DNA of 7,540 nucleotides from Puniceicoccales bacterium. GTDB taxonomy: Bacteria > Verrucomicrobiota > Verrucomicrobiia > Opitutales > Oceanipulchritudinaceae. The position numbers and the translations under genes were made by a program. The first letter of the stretch is position 1, and the number at the start of each line of letters is the position of its first letter. Below the pieces are notes generated by a model, which did no database searches, was not told the DNA's origin, and saw only the letters and a program-made list of their open reading frames with translations. The DNA lies in assembly GCA_030595525.1 (NCBI GenBank), contig JAUVDD010000077.1:1-7540 (forward strand), read 5' to 3'. This document shows positions 1 to 6,990 of the stretch, one piece after another.

Positions 1-442
1 TGATCTCAAAGTGCTTTTCTTCAACCGGCTGAATGGACAGTCGCATGCCGCGTTGGGCGGCCTTCATATTTTTCAATTCGGAATGAGCTTTGATTTCCTT
101 TAAACTGACAGGAGTTTTTAGTCTCTTTTTGTATCGAACATCTACTAACAGCCAGCGGGGATTCTCCGGATCGGATTTTGGATCGTAGTATTTGCTCTTC
201 GAATCAAATTGTGTGAAATCCGGATACGCTGCCTTGGAGGAGATTTCCGCCAGACCAACGATTCCTGGTACCTTGCAATTTGAATGATAGAACAGTACGA
301 CATCACCTTTCGTCATCGAATCCCGCATGAAATTGCGAGCCTGATAATTACGAACTCCATCCCAAGGGGTGGTCTTCTTTTCCGAGTTCTTTAAATCATC
401 CAATGAGAATACATCGGGTTCGGATTTCATTAACCAGATCAT
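1..442 (-). CDS. EVE domain-containing protein (3' end beyond the left edge)
   Basis: This gene encodes a small soluble protein of the EVE family (PUA-like fold, related to human thymocyte nuclear protein 1). These domains are thought to bind modified bases in DNA or RNA; the substrate here cannot be told from sequence. I translated 147 codons from the ATG at 442 without a stop. Recognisable family blocks are the start MIWLMKSEPD (1-10), WDGVRNYQARNFMR (27-40), KGDVVLFYHSN (45-55), PGIVGLAEI (59-67), YYDPKS (85-90), NPRWLLVDV (94-102) and LSIQPV (135-140). Family members end soon after this last block, so probably only about 5-15 residues are missing. A GAAAGG Shine-Dalgarno-like motif 7 nt upstream supports the start. 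The gene begins 14 nt after the YhbY-like gene stop and is likely the distal gene of the alaS operon. Family assignment is secure; biological role is not. Confidence 0.93.
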   Translation of the reverse strand, partial: MIWLMKSEPDVFSLDDLKNSEKKTTPWDGVRNYQARNFMRDSMTKGDVVLFYHSNCKVPGIVGLAEISSKAAYPDFTQFDSKSKYYDPKSDPENPRWLLVDVRYKKRLKTPVSLKEIKAHSELKNMKAAQRGMRLSIQPVEEKHFEI

Positions 443-449
443 GAGTAAA

Positions 450-455
450 CCTTTC
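450..455 (-). promoter_or_regulatory. Ribosome binding site of the EVE gene
   Basis: GAAAGG on the minus strand lies 7 nt before the ATG at 442, within the 14-nt gap after the upstream stop codon. It fixes the EVE start and suggests translation from a shared mRNA with the YhbY-like gene. Confidence 0.55.
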
Positions 456-456
456 G

Positions 457-756
457 TTATTCCGTGGCTTTGGGTTTGGGTCGGTAAATGGATGCTGTGT
501 GACCAACTTCTCCACAGACTGCTGAGTGGGTTGCCTCGGCGATTTCAGTGAGCCAGCTTTTGCGAGATTGACGGTCAGGGGCCTCGATCCGCAGCTTGAT
601 TAATCCATCCTTGGAAAGGGCGATATTGATTGCATCCAGAAGACTGGGAGTCACTCCTGAACGACCGACCATTACAGCAGGTTTCAGTCGCATGGCCTGG
701 CCACGAAGTGCTTTGCTTTCGGACGAGGAAAGTTCGGGTGCTGGGGGAAGATCCAT
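457..756 (-). CDS. yhbY: YhbY family (CRM domain) RNA-binding protein
   Basis: This 99-residue protein is a single CRM (CRS1-YhbY) domain. Bacterial YhbY associates with pre-50S ribosomal particles and is thought to help ribosome assembly; the wider family binds RNA, including group II introns in plants. Visible family features are LRGQAMRLKPAVMVGRSG (17-34), holding the GxxG loop (GRSG, 31-34) that contacts RNA, then LIKLRIEAPDR (52-62) and the terminal strand ASIYRP (88-93). Length matches E. coli YhbY (about 97 residues). The ATG at 756 shares its A with the alaS stop (TAATG), and a GGAG motif sits 8 nt upstream inside the last alaS codons, so translation is probably coupled to alaS. The first 12 residues (PPAPELSSSES) look disordered. 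Fold assignment is strong; the ribosomal role is taken from the family. Confidence 0.93.
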   Translation of the reverse strand: MDLPPAPELSSSESKALRGQAMRLKPAVMVGRSGVTPSLLDAINIALSKDGLIKLRIEAPDRQSRKSWLTEIAEATHSAVCGEVGHTASIYRPKPKATE

Positions 757-3431
757 TATTTATTCTCCAGTGATTCGAGCCATTTGGCTAATACGGATTG
801 TAATTTATCCGGTTCTGTACCGCCACCCATGGCGAAGTCCGGCTTGCCGCCGCCTTTGCCACCAAGTTCAGCAGTTAAATTGCGAACGATATCGCCGGCC
901 CGGTATCCTTTGGAATTGGCTGCATCTGAGGCGATTGCAATCAGGGTTACCTTTTTTCCGAAAATACCACCGGCCACGAGTAAACCGTTTTCAAGTTCCT
1001 TGAATGTCTTGGCAGCCAGCCCTCGAAGATCATTCGGATTATCAGCCTGTAGTTGTTTGGCCAATACGCTCAATCCATCAATAGAACAGATTTCATCCTT
1101 TAAGGCAGCAGCCTGGTTGGACTGTTCCTTTGCGCGTGCCTGTTTGATGAGTTTTTCTGCTTCAGCGAGTTTTGCCTGAATGTCGGTAACCCGTTGGGTC
1201 AGCTCCTCTGGCTTGGAGGAGAAGGCATGTGATAGATTGCCGAGAATTTCAAAGCGCTTTTCCACAAGATCGACGGCGGCTTCACCACACACTGCTTCGA
1301 TCCGGCGTGTCCCGGCGGCAATTGCGGATTCCGTGACAATCTTGAATAATCCAATCTCACCACTGGCTGAAACGTGTGTTCCGCCACAGAGCTCCTTACT
1401 CCATCCTCCCATGTCGACGACTCTTACAACGTCGCCATACTTATCTCCGAAGAAAGCGATTACGTCAGATGGCTTATCATCGAATGGTACCTCATACCAT
1501 TCAACTGCATCGTTTTGTAAGACTTTTTCATTACACAAACGCTCGATCTCGATCTGTTCCTCGTGGGGAATTTGTTCGAAATGAGTAAAGTCGAAGCGCA
1601 GTCTATCTGGAGCAACAGATGAACCAGCCTGCTGTACGTGGTTACCAAGCACCTTCCTGAGAGCCCAATGGAGGATGTGGGTAGCACTGTGGTGACGCTG
1701 GATGGCTTTGCGGTGGGGGATGTTGACGTCGATTGTTGCAGTCTTTCCAACTACTTCACCAACTGTTCCTTCAACCTTGTGCAGCACATGACCATTTTCG
1801 TCCTTGGTTGTGTAGACAACAGGATATGATGTATCGCCAATAGTGAGTGTTCCAGTGTCACCAACTTGACCGCCCATCTCGGCGTAGCAGGGTGTCTGGT
1901 CGAGAATAACGAAACTGTTTCCGTCATCCTCAATAACATTCAGCACATTGGTTTCGACGCCATTCAGGTTTTCCTGATCGAATCCCACGAAGCGAGTCGG
2001 TTCGACGGTGCTCTCTTCCTCATTGACACGGATGACACTGGTTTTACGGGCTGCGCGGGCACGCTCCCTTTGGGTGTTCATTTCCTTTTGGAAAGCGGCC
2101 GTATCCACTTCCAGTCCCTTTTCGGCGGCAATGATCTGCGTCAGGTCCAGTGGGAATCCATATGTGTCATAAAGAGTAAATGCCTCTTCTCCACTGATCC
2201 GGGAAGGGTTACGGTCAAAGATCTTGTCCAGCATCATCAGGCCGCGTTCAATCGTCCTCTCGAAGGCTGCTTCCTCACTGGAAATAACTTTGCGTATAAC
2301 TGTTTCCTGCTGAGTTAGCTCAGGGAAAACCGGTCCAAGGATTTCGATTACTGGATCAACAAGTTTAGCGAAGAAACCGTCCTTCAATTCGAGTCGGCGA
2401 CCGTAGAGGATGGCTCGACGGAGAATACGACGAAGAACATAGTTTCTGCCTTCGTTACCGGGAAGGATTCCATCGGCAATGGAACAAGACAATGTTCGGA
2501 TATGATCGGCAATAACCCGGAAGGCAATGTCGACCATTTCGTCTTCGGTAGGATTGTTGGTATCCGCTGGAAGGGTGGCACCGTACTTCTTACCACACAA
2601 TTCCGTTATCTTGTCGAAAATGGGGGAGAAGAGATCGCAATTGTAGTTGCTGGGTGGATTAGAGAAATCCTTGAATCCTTCCGTGGTTCCCATAATTCCG
2701 CAAACGCGCTCAAATCCCATTCCGGTGTCGACGTGCTTGTTTTTTAACGGTGTATAGTTGCCGTTTTCGTCAGCATTGAACTGGATGAAAACCAGGTTCC
2801 ACAACTCAATACAGAGCGGGGAATCCGCATTCACTAATTTCCCCTGGGTATCTCCAGCAGGAGTCAGATCCATGTGGATTTCCGAACAAGGTCCGCAAGG
2901 TCCGGTGTCGCCCATCATCCAGAAGTTGTCCTTTTTGCCACCTGTCAGAATGCGCTCCTTTGGATCCAGACCGCTCTTTTCCAGAACGGCTGACCAGTAG
3001 TCATATGCTTCCTGATCAAAATCCGCGGGATCGCCATCTCCTGGTTTGTAAACCGTCACATAAAGTCGGTCCGTTGGGAATTTCCAGACTTCGGTCAACA
3101 GTTCCCATGCCCAATTGATGGCTTCTTTCTTAAAGTAGTCACCAAATGACCAATTACCCAGCATCTCAAAGAAAGTCTGATGGTAGGTGTCCAGACCAAC
3201 ATCATCCAGGTCGTTATGTTTCCCGCCTGCACGGATACACTTTTGTGTGTCGGCGACTCGTGTGTTGATCGCCTCTCGTTCACCGAGGAAATATGGCACA
3301 AATGCATTCATGCCTGCGTTGGTGAATAACAAATTCGGGGCAGTCGGCATCAGTGATGCAGACGGCACGATTTGGTGCTGCTTACTGGCGAAGAAATCCA
3401 GGAAGGATTGGCGGACTTCTGATGATTTCAT
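756..3431 (-). CDS. alaS: Alanine--tRNA ligase
   Basis: This gene encodes a full-length cytosolic alanyl-tRNA synthetase of 891 residues (E. coli has 876), which charges tRNA-Ala and clears mis-charged Ser- or Gly-tRNA. The class II catalytic domain is seen in LLFTNAGM (34-41), VADTQKCIRAGGKHND (59-74), FFEMLGNWSFGDYF (87-100), HVDTGMGFER (233-242) and GRNYVLRRILRRA (328-340). The editing domain has HSATH (581-585, HxxxH) and CGGTH (682-686), which together bind zinc. A coiled segment follows (about 740-775), then the C-Ala domain with GGKGGGKPDFAMGGG (857-871). No key residue is missing. I chose the ATG at 3431 because the protein then opens with MKSSEVRQSFLDFF, as in the family; a weak GAGA lies 8 nt upstream. 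An in-frame ATG at 3593 would add 54 residues translated through the palindrome and the leuB end, which is implausible. It overlaps yhbY by one base. Confidence 0.98.
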   Translation of the reverse strand: MKSSEVRQSFLDFFASKQHQIVPSASLMPTAPNLLFTNAGMNAFVPYFLGEREAINTRVADTQKCIRAGGKHNDLDDVGLDTYHQTFFEMLGNWSFGDYFKKEAINWAWELLTEVWKFPTDRLYVTVYKPGDGDPADFDQEAYDYWSAVLEKSGLDPKERILTGGKKDNFWMMGDTGPCGPCSEIHMDLTPAGDTQGKLVNADSPLCIELWNLVFIQFNADENGNYTPLKNKHVDTGMGFERVCGIMGTTEGFKDFSNPPSNYNCDLFSPIFDKITELCGKKYGATLPADTNNPTEDEMVDIAFRVIADHIRTLSCSIADGILPGNEGRNYVLRRILRRAILYGRRLELKDGFFAKLVDPVIEILGPVFPELTQQETVIRKVISSEEAAFERTIERGLMMLDKIFDRNPSRISGEEAFTLYDTYGFPLDLTQIIAAEKGLEVDTAAFQKEMNTQRERARAARKTSVIRVNEEESTVEPTRFVGFDQENLNGVETNVLNVIEDDGNSFVILDQTPCYAEMGGQVGDTGTLTIGDTSYPVVYTTKDENGHVLHKVEGTVGEVVGKTATIDVNIPHRKAIQRHHSATHILHWALRKVLGNHVQQAGSSVAPDRLRFDFTHFEQIPHEEQIEIERLCNEKVLQNDAVEWYEVPFDDKPSDVIAFFGDKYGDVVRVVDMGGWSKELCGGTHVSASGEIGLFKIVTESAIAAGTRRIEAVCGEAAVDLVEKRFEILGNLSHAFSSKPEELTQRVTDIQAKLAEAEKLIKQARAKEQSNQAAALKDEICSIDGLSVLAKQLQADNPNDLRGLAAKTFKELENGLLVAGGIFGKKVTLIAIASDAANSKGYRAGDIVRNLTAELGGKGGGKPDFAMGGGTEPDKLQSVLAKWLESLENK
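765..768 (-). promoter_or_regulatory. Ribosome binding site of yhbY inside the alaS 3' end
   Basis: GGAG on the minus strand lies 8 nt before the yhbY ATG and is read within the final alaS codons (Leu-Glu-Asn-Lys). It is the clearest Shine-Dalgarno match in the window and marks coupling of alaS and yhbY translation. Confidence 0.65.
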
Positions 3432-3454
3432 GATGAATGTCTCAATTTTAGAAT

Positions 3455-3513
3455 TGTAGTGAGCGGGTTTATCCCGCGATAGGTCCGATCGCGGGATAAA
3501 CCCGCTCGCTACA
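3455..3513. repeat. 59-nt near-perfect palindrome, REPIN-like, between leuB and alaS
   Basis: Two 26-nt arms (3455-3480 and 3488-3513) are inverted copies separated by a 7-nt spacer AGGTCCG. Of 26 pairs, 25 are Watson-Crick and one (3460/3508) is T-G. Each arm also carries its own small palindrome, GCGGG-TTTAT-CCCGC, so the element is two REP-like hairpins in opposite orientation. That is the known layout of REPIN/BIME elements mobilised by RAYT transposases. No RAYT gene or second copy is visible here. The element lies 15 nt after the leuB stop and 23 nt before the alaS start. On the transcribed (minus) strand no T-run follows it, so it is not a standard intrinsic terminator, though it could protect the leuB mRNA 3' end or slow read-through. 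The palindrome itself is certain; the REPIN label is inference. Confidence 0.85.
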
Positions 3514-3528
3514 GGAAGTGACCATATG

Positions 3529-4626
3529 CTATAAACGTGAAAGGATGGCGTCGGCCATGGTACGTGTATTAACAGCATCCAGACCAAATGCAATATCTCC
3601 GGTACGGATGCCGGATTGAACCGTTTCCTTGACGGAATTCTCTATTTTGGAAGCGATGTCGCTCAGTCCAAAACTGAATCGGAGCATCATCGCCCCGCTA
3701 AGGATTTGTGCACAAGGATTGGCAATTCCCATCCCGGCAATATCCGGTGCAGTGCCACCGGCTGGTTCAAACAGACCAAAGGGGTTTCCAAGGGAATTAG
3801 TTTCCAGTCCCAGCGATGCTGAGCAGAGCATGCCCAAGCTACCGCATATGACACCCATCTCGTCACTCAGGATGTCCCCAAACATGTTTTCTGTCAACAG
3901 GACGTCGAACTGGTTTGGATCTCTAGCCAGCTGCATGGCAGCGTTATCCACATACATGTGGGATAGTTCGATTTCCGGGTAGTTATTTGCGAAAAACTCG
4001 GTGACAACTTCTCTCCAGAGAACGGATGTGGTCAGAACATTTGCCTTACAAACCGAGCAGACCTGCTTGTTACGGGCGAGGGCTGTCTGGGCGGCGACCT
4101 CCGCGATCCGCTCGATTTCACTCTTTTTGTAGATCATTGTGTCAAGAGCCTCGATGTCTCCATCATCGAGGACACGGCGGCTCTTTTGACCAAAATAGAT
4201 ACCACCGGTGAGTTCCCGAATACAGACCATATCGATCCCCTCAGGAATGCGTTCATTCTTCAACGGGGACGCAGCAAGCAGCTCCCTGTAGAGGAGTCCC
4301 GGACGAATATTGGCGAATAACTTGAAGTGTTTACGAATCGGCAGCAACGAAGCCCGTTCCGGCTGTTCGGCGGGTGGAAGTGATTCCCATTTTGGACCGC
4401 CTACGCTACCGAAGAGAATAGCGTCGCTGTCTTCACAGATACGGACAGTGTTCTCCGGCAATGCGACACCGAACTGGTCAATTGCACTACCGCCAACGGC
4501 GGCTTCAGTCGTGTCAATTGCGTACGCGTTATCAGAGAGAACCTTTTCGAGGATCTCCAACGTCACTTCCATTACTTCCGGACCGATGCCATCGCCCGGT
4601 AATACTGCGAATTTCAAAGTTTTCAT
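3529..4626 (-). CDS. leuB: 3-isopropylmalate dehydrogenase
   Basis: This 365-residue enzyme performs the third step of leucine synthesis: NAD-dependent oxidation and decarboxylation of 3-isopropylmalate to 2-oxoisocaproate in the cytosol. Length matches the family (about 360). Motifs include LPGDGIGPEV (9-18), GSVGGPKW (73-80), the substrate-binding run from RASLLPIR (91-98) and NIRPG (106-110), RELTGGIYFG (137-146) with the catalytic tyrosine Y144, catalytic K194 in KANVL, Y225-D227, metal ligands D251 and D255 in MFGDILSDE, and the NAD loop EPAGGTAPDIAG (287-298), which resembles the proteobacterial AGGSAPD version. C193 precedes the lysine where aspartate is common; this position is not known to be catalytic. 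The ATG at 4626 gives a standard start MKTLKFAVLPGDG, but there is no clear Shine-Dalgarno site. No other leu gene is adjacent within the window. It is first in the minus-strand gene run and may be transcribed into alaS. Confidence 0.97.
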   Translation of the reverse strand: MKTLKFAVLPGDGIGPEVMEVTLEILEKVLSDNAYAIDTTEAAVGGSAIDQFGVALPENTVRICEDSDAILFGSVGGPKWESLPPAEQPERASLLPIRKHFKLFANIRPGLLYRELLAASPLKNERIPEGIDMVCIRELTGGIYFGQKSRRVLDDGDIEALDTMIYKKSEIERIAEVAAQTALARNKQVCSVCKANVLTTSVLWREVVTEFFANNYPEIELSHMYVDNAAMQLARDPNQFDVLLTENMFGDILSDEMGVICGSLGMLCSASLGLETNSLGNPFGLFEPAGGTAPDIAGMGIANPCAQILSGAMMLRFSFGLSDIASKIENSVKETVQSGIRTGDIAFGLDAVNTRTMADAILSRL

Positions 4627-4668
4627 ATTTAGCTAACCGAAGGGAGGGAGAAGAGAAAATCATCTGTC

Positions 4669-4684
4669 AAATGGCAACCCATTT
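4669..4684. promoter_or_regulatory. 16-bp dyad in the leuB / membrane protein divergent region
   Basis: AAATGG-CAAC-CCATTT is a perfect 6-bp inverted repeat with a 4-bp spacer, in the 92-nt region between the two divergent genes. A wider pair AGAAAAT (4654-4660) and ATTTTCT (4681-4687) flanks and partly overlaps it. On the minus strand a consensus -35 hexamer TTGACA (4670-4665) touches the dyad, but no convincing -10 lies 16-18 nt downstream. The position suits an operator serving one or both genes, but a dyad this short can occur by chance. Confidence 0.25.
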
Positions 4685-4718
4685 TCTGATAAGGTAATGG
4701 AAGGTCTTGCGCTCGCTA

Positions 4719-5651
4719 ATGAAACCCATAAGCATGCCGCCCATGATCCGCTACTTCCAGGAAGCATGGGAAATGTCCAGTTTGGGCAGCAAGATCTTTG
4801 GATTCCTTTTTGTGATTCTTTCGATTGCTGGATTAGTGGGCGTATTCTGGGTCACCAGTAACTGGTCAGGTGATTTAGTTGAGGATGATACTCCTGTGGC
4901 TGGCTTAGGCAGTTTTAATTTACGTAAGTCCATTCGTGAAGTTGAAGCAACAAATCCACTTGTCTTACCGATTGGAGTGGCAGAACGGGCTGTGCTGGAT
5001 CGGCACTTTATGGCATTGGGAGGGATTCAGACGATCTCCTCGGTGTCGAGTCTACGTTTTTCCGGCAAGGTGCATTTCGCCGATGGTACGATACAGGATG
5101 TTTTCGTTGTGAAGAAAGGTGGCGATCGTATGCGGATTAGTGTCCGGACACCGCTCTCCCAGACAAGTATTGCCATTTCTCCCAAGGATAACTGGAAGGC
5201 AACCTGGCACTTGGAATCGGTTGTGGAGGTCGGGGATATGTCTCCGGAGGAACTCGAAAGCCACATGCGGTATATCTACGTTGTCAGCGAGTTGTACCTG
5301 GCCATGGAAAAAGGGTGGGACATGAACTATCTGGGGCAGCATGATTTTAATTACAAGATGGCCCATGTATTTGAAGTGAGACCTGAGCCAAAGCATTCGG
5401 TCCGTTTTTTCATCGATCCCGAGACGCATCTGGATATCGGGAGGGAAGATCGTATTTTTGAGAATGATGGCACATTGACCATCACTCGCAGGATGAATTC
5501 CGAGCATTTCCAGGCGAATCGTCTGACAATTCCCGGCAAGGTGGAAACTTATCTCAACGGTGAAATATCGCAGACGCTGATCATCAAGCGCGGGGAAGTG
5601 AATTCCGGCGTATTGGATTCCGTTTTCACACGCCCGGTCTCTAAACAGTAA
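4719..5651 (+). CDS. Membrane-anchored protein of unknown function, LolA/LolB-like fold suspected
   Basis: I do not recognise a named family. With the ATG at 4719 the protein has 310 residues. One hydrophobic segment (about 26-46, IFGFLFVILSIAGLVGVFWV) follows a short N-terminus, with no lipobox cysteine, so an uncleaved signal anchor with the rest outside the cytoplasm is likely. After a linker (about 47-88), the block LDRHFMALGGIQTISSV (93-109) then SLRFSGKVHF resembles the opening of bacterial LolA-like periplasmic proteins ('..ALGG...l..v.slr..G'). The C-terminal part alternates short beta-rich stretches (RFFIDPETHLDIGRED, IPGKVETYLNGE) and ends with a PxxVxT..NG...tl.i...evNsGvLDSVFTRP pattern also common there. 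That is a fold-level suspicion only. An in-frame TTG at 4707 adds four residues, and ATGs at 4734 and 4743 are also possible; GGAAGG at 4699-4704 does not settle it. The 3' end overlaps the convergent nuclease gene by 11 nt. Confidence 0.85.
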   Translation: MKPISMPPMIRYFQEAWEMSSLGSKIFGFLFVILSIAGLVGVFWVTSNWSGDLVEDDTPVAGLGSFNLRKSIREVEATNPLVLPIGVAERAVLDRHFMALGGIQTISSVSSLRFSGKVHFADGTIQDVFVVKKGGDRMRISVRTPLSQTSIAISPKDNWKATWHLESVVEVGDMSPEELESHMRYIYVVSELYLAMEKGWDMNYLGQHDFNYKMAHVFEVRPEPKHSVRFFIDPETHLDIGREDRIFENDGTLTITRRMNSEHFQANRLTIPGKVETYLNGEISQTLIIKRGEVNSGVLDSVFTRPVSKQ

Positions 5652-6990
5652 CCGGTTTGAGCGGAACCGGATCGACTACTTTGCACTTTGGATCCAGCTC
5701 AAGGATACTTTCCTTGAACCACTGACGGGCTTCCGGATCACCGTGGGTGAGGACGATTGAACGGGGGTGCCGAGCCAATCCATATTCGAGAATGGATTCC
5801 CTGTCGGCATGTGAGCTTAGGTCGAATTTCTCTATATGTGCCAGCGCCTGGACGGTCTTTCCATATGCCTTGAAGAGGAATTTCTCACCTTGCCGCACTT
5901 TCAAGAGCTTGCCTCCCGGTGCATCCGGATCGCAATAACCAACAAAGCAAATGGTGTTCTGGTGCGAGCCCAGTAACGCCGCTGCGGCACGGTAGCTGGG
6001 GGTGTTTTCCACCATCATTCCACTGCTTAATAAATAAACAGCCGGACCGTCGCTTCCCGGGCGATGTTTCTCCGGGAACCTGATCGCTCCAGTTTCACGG
6101 AACATTTTTTTCCTGAAACGGATACGCGGATTCTTTTGAGCGATACGATCGAATTGGTTCATCAACTCAATTCCCATTCCACTGACATGAATGGGAAGTC
6201 GCTTCAAAGTGCCTTTGGCGAAGGCTTCATGAAGCACACACATCAGCTCCTGCATCCTTCCCAATGCGAATACCGGTATCAAGACGGATCCACCGTGAGA
6301 GGCAGTGTGCTCGATCGTTTTCAGCAGACGATCGATTTCATCCTTGCGGGAATTAACCCGCTGGGTCGTGCCGCGTGTGGTCTCCATGATGACCGTATCC
6401 ATATCGCCGAGGGGAAAGCGTGCGCCATCCAATAGGGCGGTGTCATCAAATAGAACATCACCGGTATGGAAAATCCGTCGGTGATGATATTCAAACTCGA
6501 TTCCAACTGCGCCAGGAACATGGCCGGATTCATGCAGAGTGAAAGTAACTCGCTCGCCTGACAGGGATTCAAAATGTCGCGGCTGGCCGGGCATGATTCC
6601 CAGCATTTGGCGATTTACGGCGGAAATGTCACGGTATCCGAAAAGTGGATAATCACCGATGCCTTTTTCGAGGCGTTGTCGATCCATCACCTGATAGGAA
6701 TTTTGCAGCATTCGTTTGAAAAACTGCTTGGTATCACGACTGGCAATAATCGGGGTGTTTGGAAACTCCTTGGCAAGAAGTGGCAACGATCCCAGATGAT
6801 CCAGATGACAATGTGTCAGGAAGATCAGATCGATGTTCAACGACCGGAGCTTCTCGAACTTTGGGAGCGCCGCACGTCCGATTTGTTTTGGATGCAAACC
6901 GGAATCGATGACGATGTTCAAGGTATCCAATTGCAGTAACAGGCAGTTGGATCCAATTCCTCCCGGAGCGTTTAGGTCGGTTAATAACAT
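5641..6990 (-). CDS. Beta-CASP metallo-beta-lactamase fold ribonuclease-like protein
   Basis: This 449-residue protein belongs to the CPSF/beta-CASP group of zinc-dependent nucleases, most of which cut or trim RNA in the cytoplasm. Lactamase-fold ligands are HCHLDH (60-65, HxHxDH), H157 in ESGHVPGA, D178 in HTGDV and H416 in LTHGDPEA. The beta-CASP insert shows motif A as E203 in METTRG (usually ESTYG), the motif B region as [11 protein letters not shown] (239-249, usually PAFAxGRxQE) and motif C as H394 in SSHADRES. All catalytic residues are present, so activity is expected. There is no KH domain at the N-terminus (archaeal CPSF type) and no long C-terminal domain (RNase J type), so this is the short bacterial form similar in length to T. 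thermophilus TTHA0252. The ATG at 6990 gives a typical first strand, but no strong ribosome site is visible. It is divergent from purH and convergent with the membrane protein gene. The real substrate is unknown. Confidence 0.94.
   Translation of the reverse strand: MLLTDLNAPGGIGSNCLLLQLDTLNIVIDSGLHPKQIGRAALPKFEKLRSLNIDLIFLTHCHLDHLGSLPLLAKEFPNTPIIASRDTKQFFKRMLQNSYQVMDRQRLEKGIGDYPLFGYRDISAVNRQMLGIMPGQPRHFESLSGERVTFTLHESGHVPGAVGIEFEYHHRRIFHTGDVLFDDTALLDGARFPLGDMDTVIMETTRGTTQRVNSRKDEIDRLLKTIEHTASHGGSVLIPVFALGRMQELMCVLHEAFAKGTLKRLPIHVSGMGIELMNQFDRIAQKNPRIRFRKKMFRETGAIRFPEKHRPGSDGPAVYLLSSGMMVENTPSYRAAAALLGSHQNTICFVGYCDPDAPGGKLLKVRQGEKFLFKAYGKTVQALAHIEKFDLSSHADRESILEYGLARHPRSIVLTHGDPEARQWFKESILELDPKCKVVDPVPLKPVTV
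5652..5670. terminator. Possible weak hairpin terminator at the convergent gene junction
   Basis: CCGGTT and AACCGG form a perfect 6-bp stem around a 7-nt loop, starting one base after the plus-strand stop codon and lying inside the last codons of the minus-strand nuclease gene. There is no T-run on the plus strand just after it, so a standard intrinsic terminator is doubtful. It is the only candidate for ending the plus-strand transcript, which otherwise runs antisense into the nuclease gene. Confidence 0.2.

Noticed and set aside
287..298. LeuB EPAGGTAPDIAG (residue numbers) as a defective NAD site because the histidine of HGSAPD is missing
   Set aside because: The AGGSAPD form is also found in proteobacterial LeuB such as that of E. 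coli, so this is a normal variant.
596..1003. 135-residue plus-strand open frame across the yhbY/alaS junction
   Set aside because: It is opposite to two clearly identified genes and has no domain-like content.
1866..2318. 150-residue open frame on the plus strand
   Set aside because: It is fully antisense to conserved AlaRS coding sequence, has no recognisable protein features and is explained by codon bias of the opposite strand.
3455..3513. Palindrome as an intrinsic terminator of leuB
   Set aside because: On the minus strand the sequence after the right end of the hairpin (ACAATTCTAAAATT) lacks a T-run, and the two-level symmetry fits a repeat element better.
3432..3593. 54-residue N-terminal extension of AlaRS from an ATG at 3593
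   Set aside because: It would be translated through the palindrome and out of frame over the leuB 3' end; the sequence is unlike any AlaRS, and the family start MKSSEVRQSF is at 3431.
4665..4670. TTGACA on the minus strand as the leuB -35 box
   Set aside because: The hexamer is perfect but 16-18 nt downstream there is only C-rich sequence (CCTCCC) with no -10-like element, so I do not call a promoter.
5052..5507. 151-residue open frame on the minus strand
   Set aside because: It lies wholly inside the membrane protein gene, whose plus-strand reading has a coherent membrane segment and domain pattern; the antisense frame has none.
5641..6990. Beta-lactamase or glyoxalase (antibiotic resistance) function for the lactamase-fold gene
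   Set aside because: The beta-CASP insert with its motif A, B and C residues places it among nucleic-acid nucleases.
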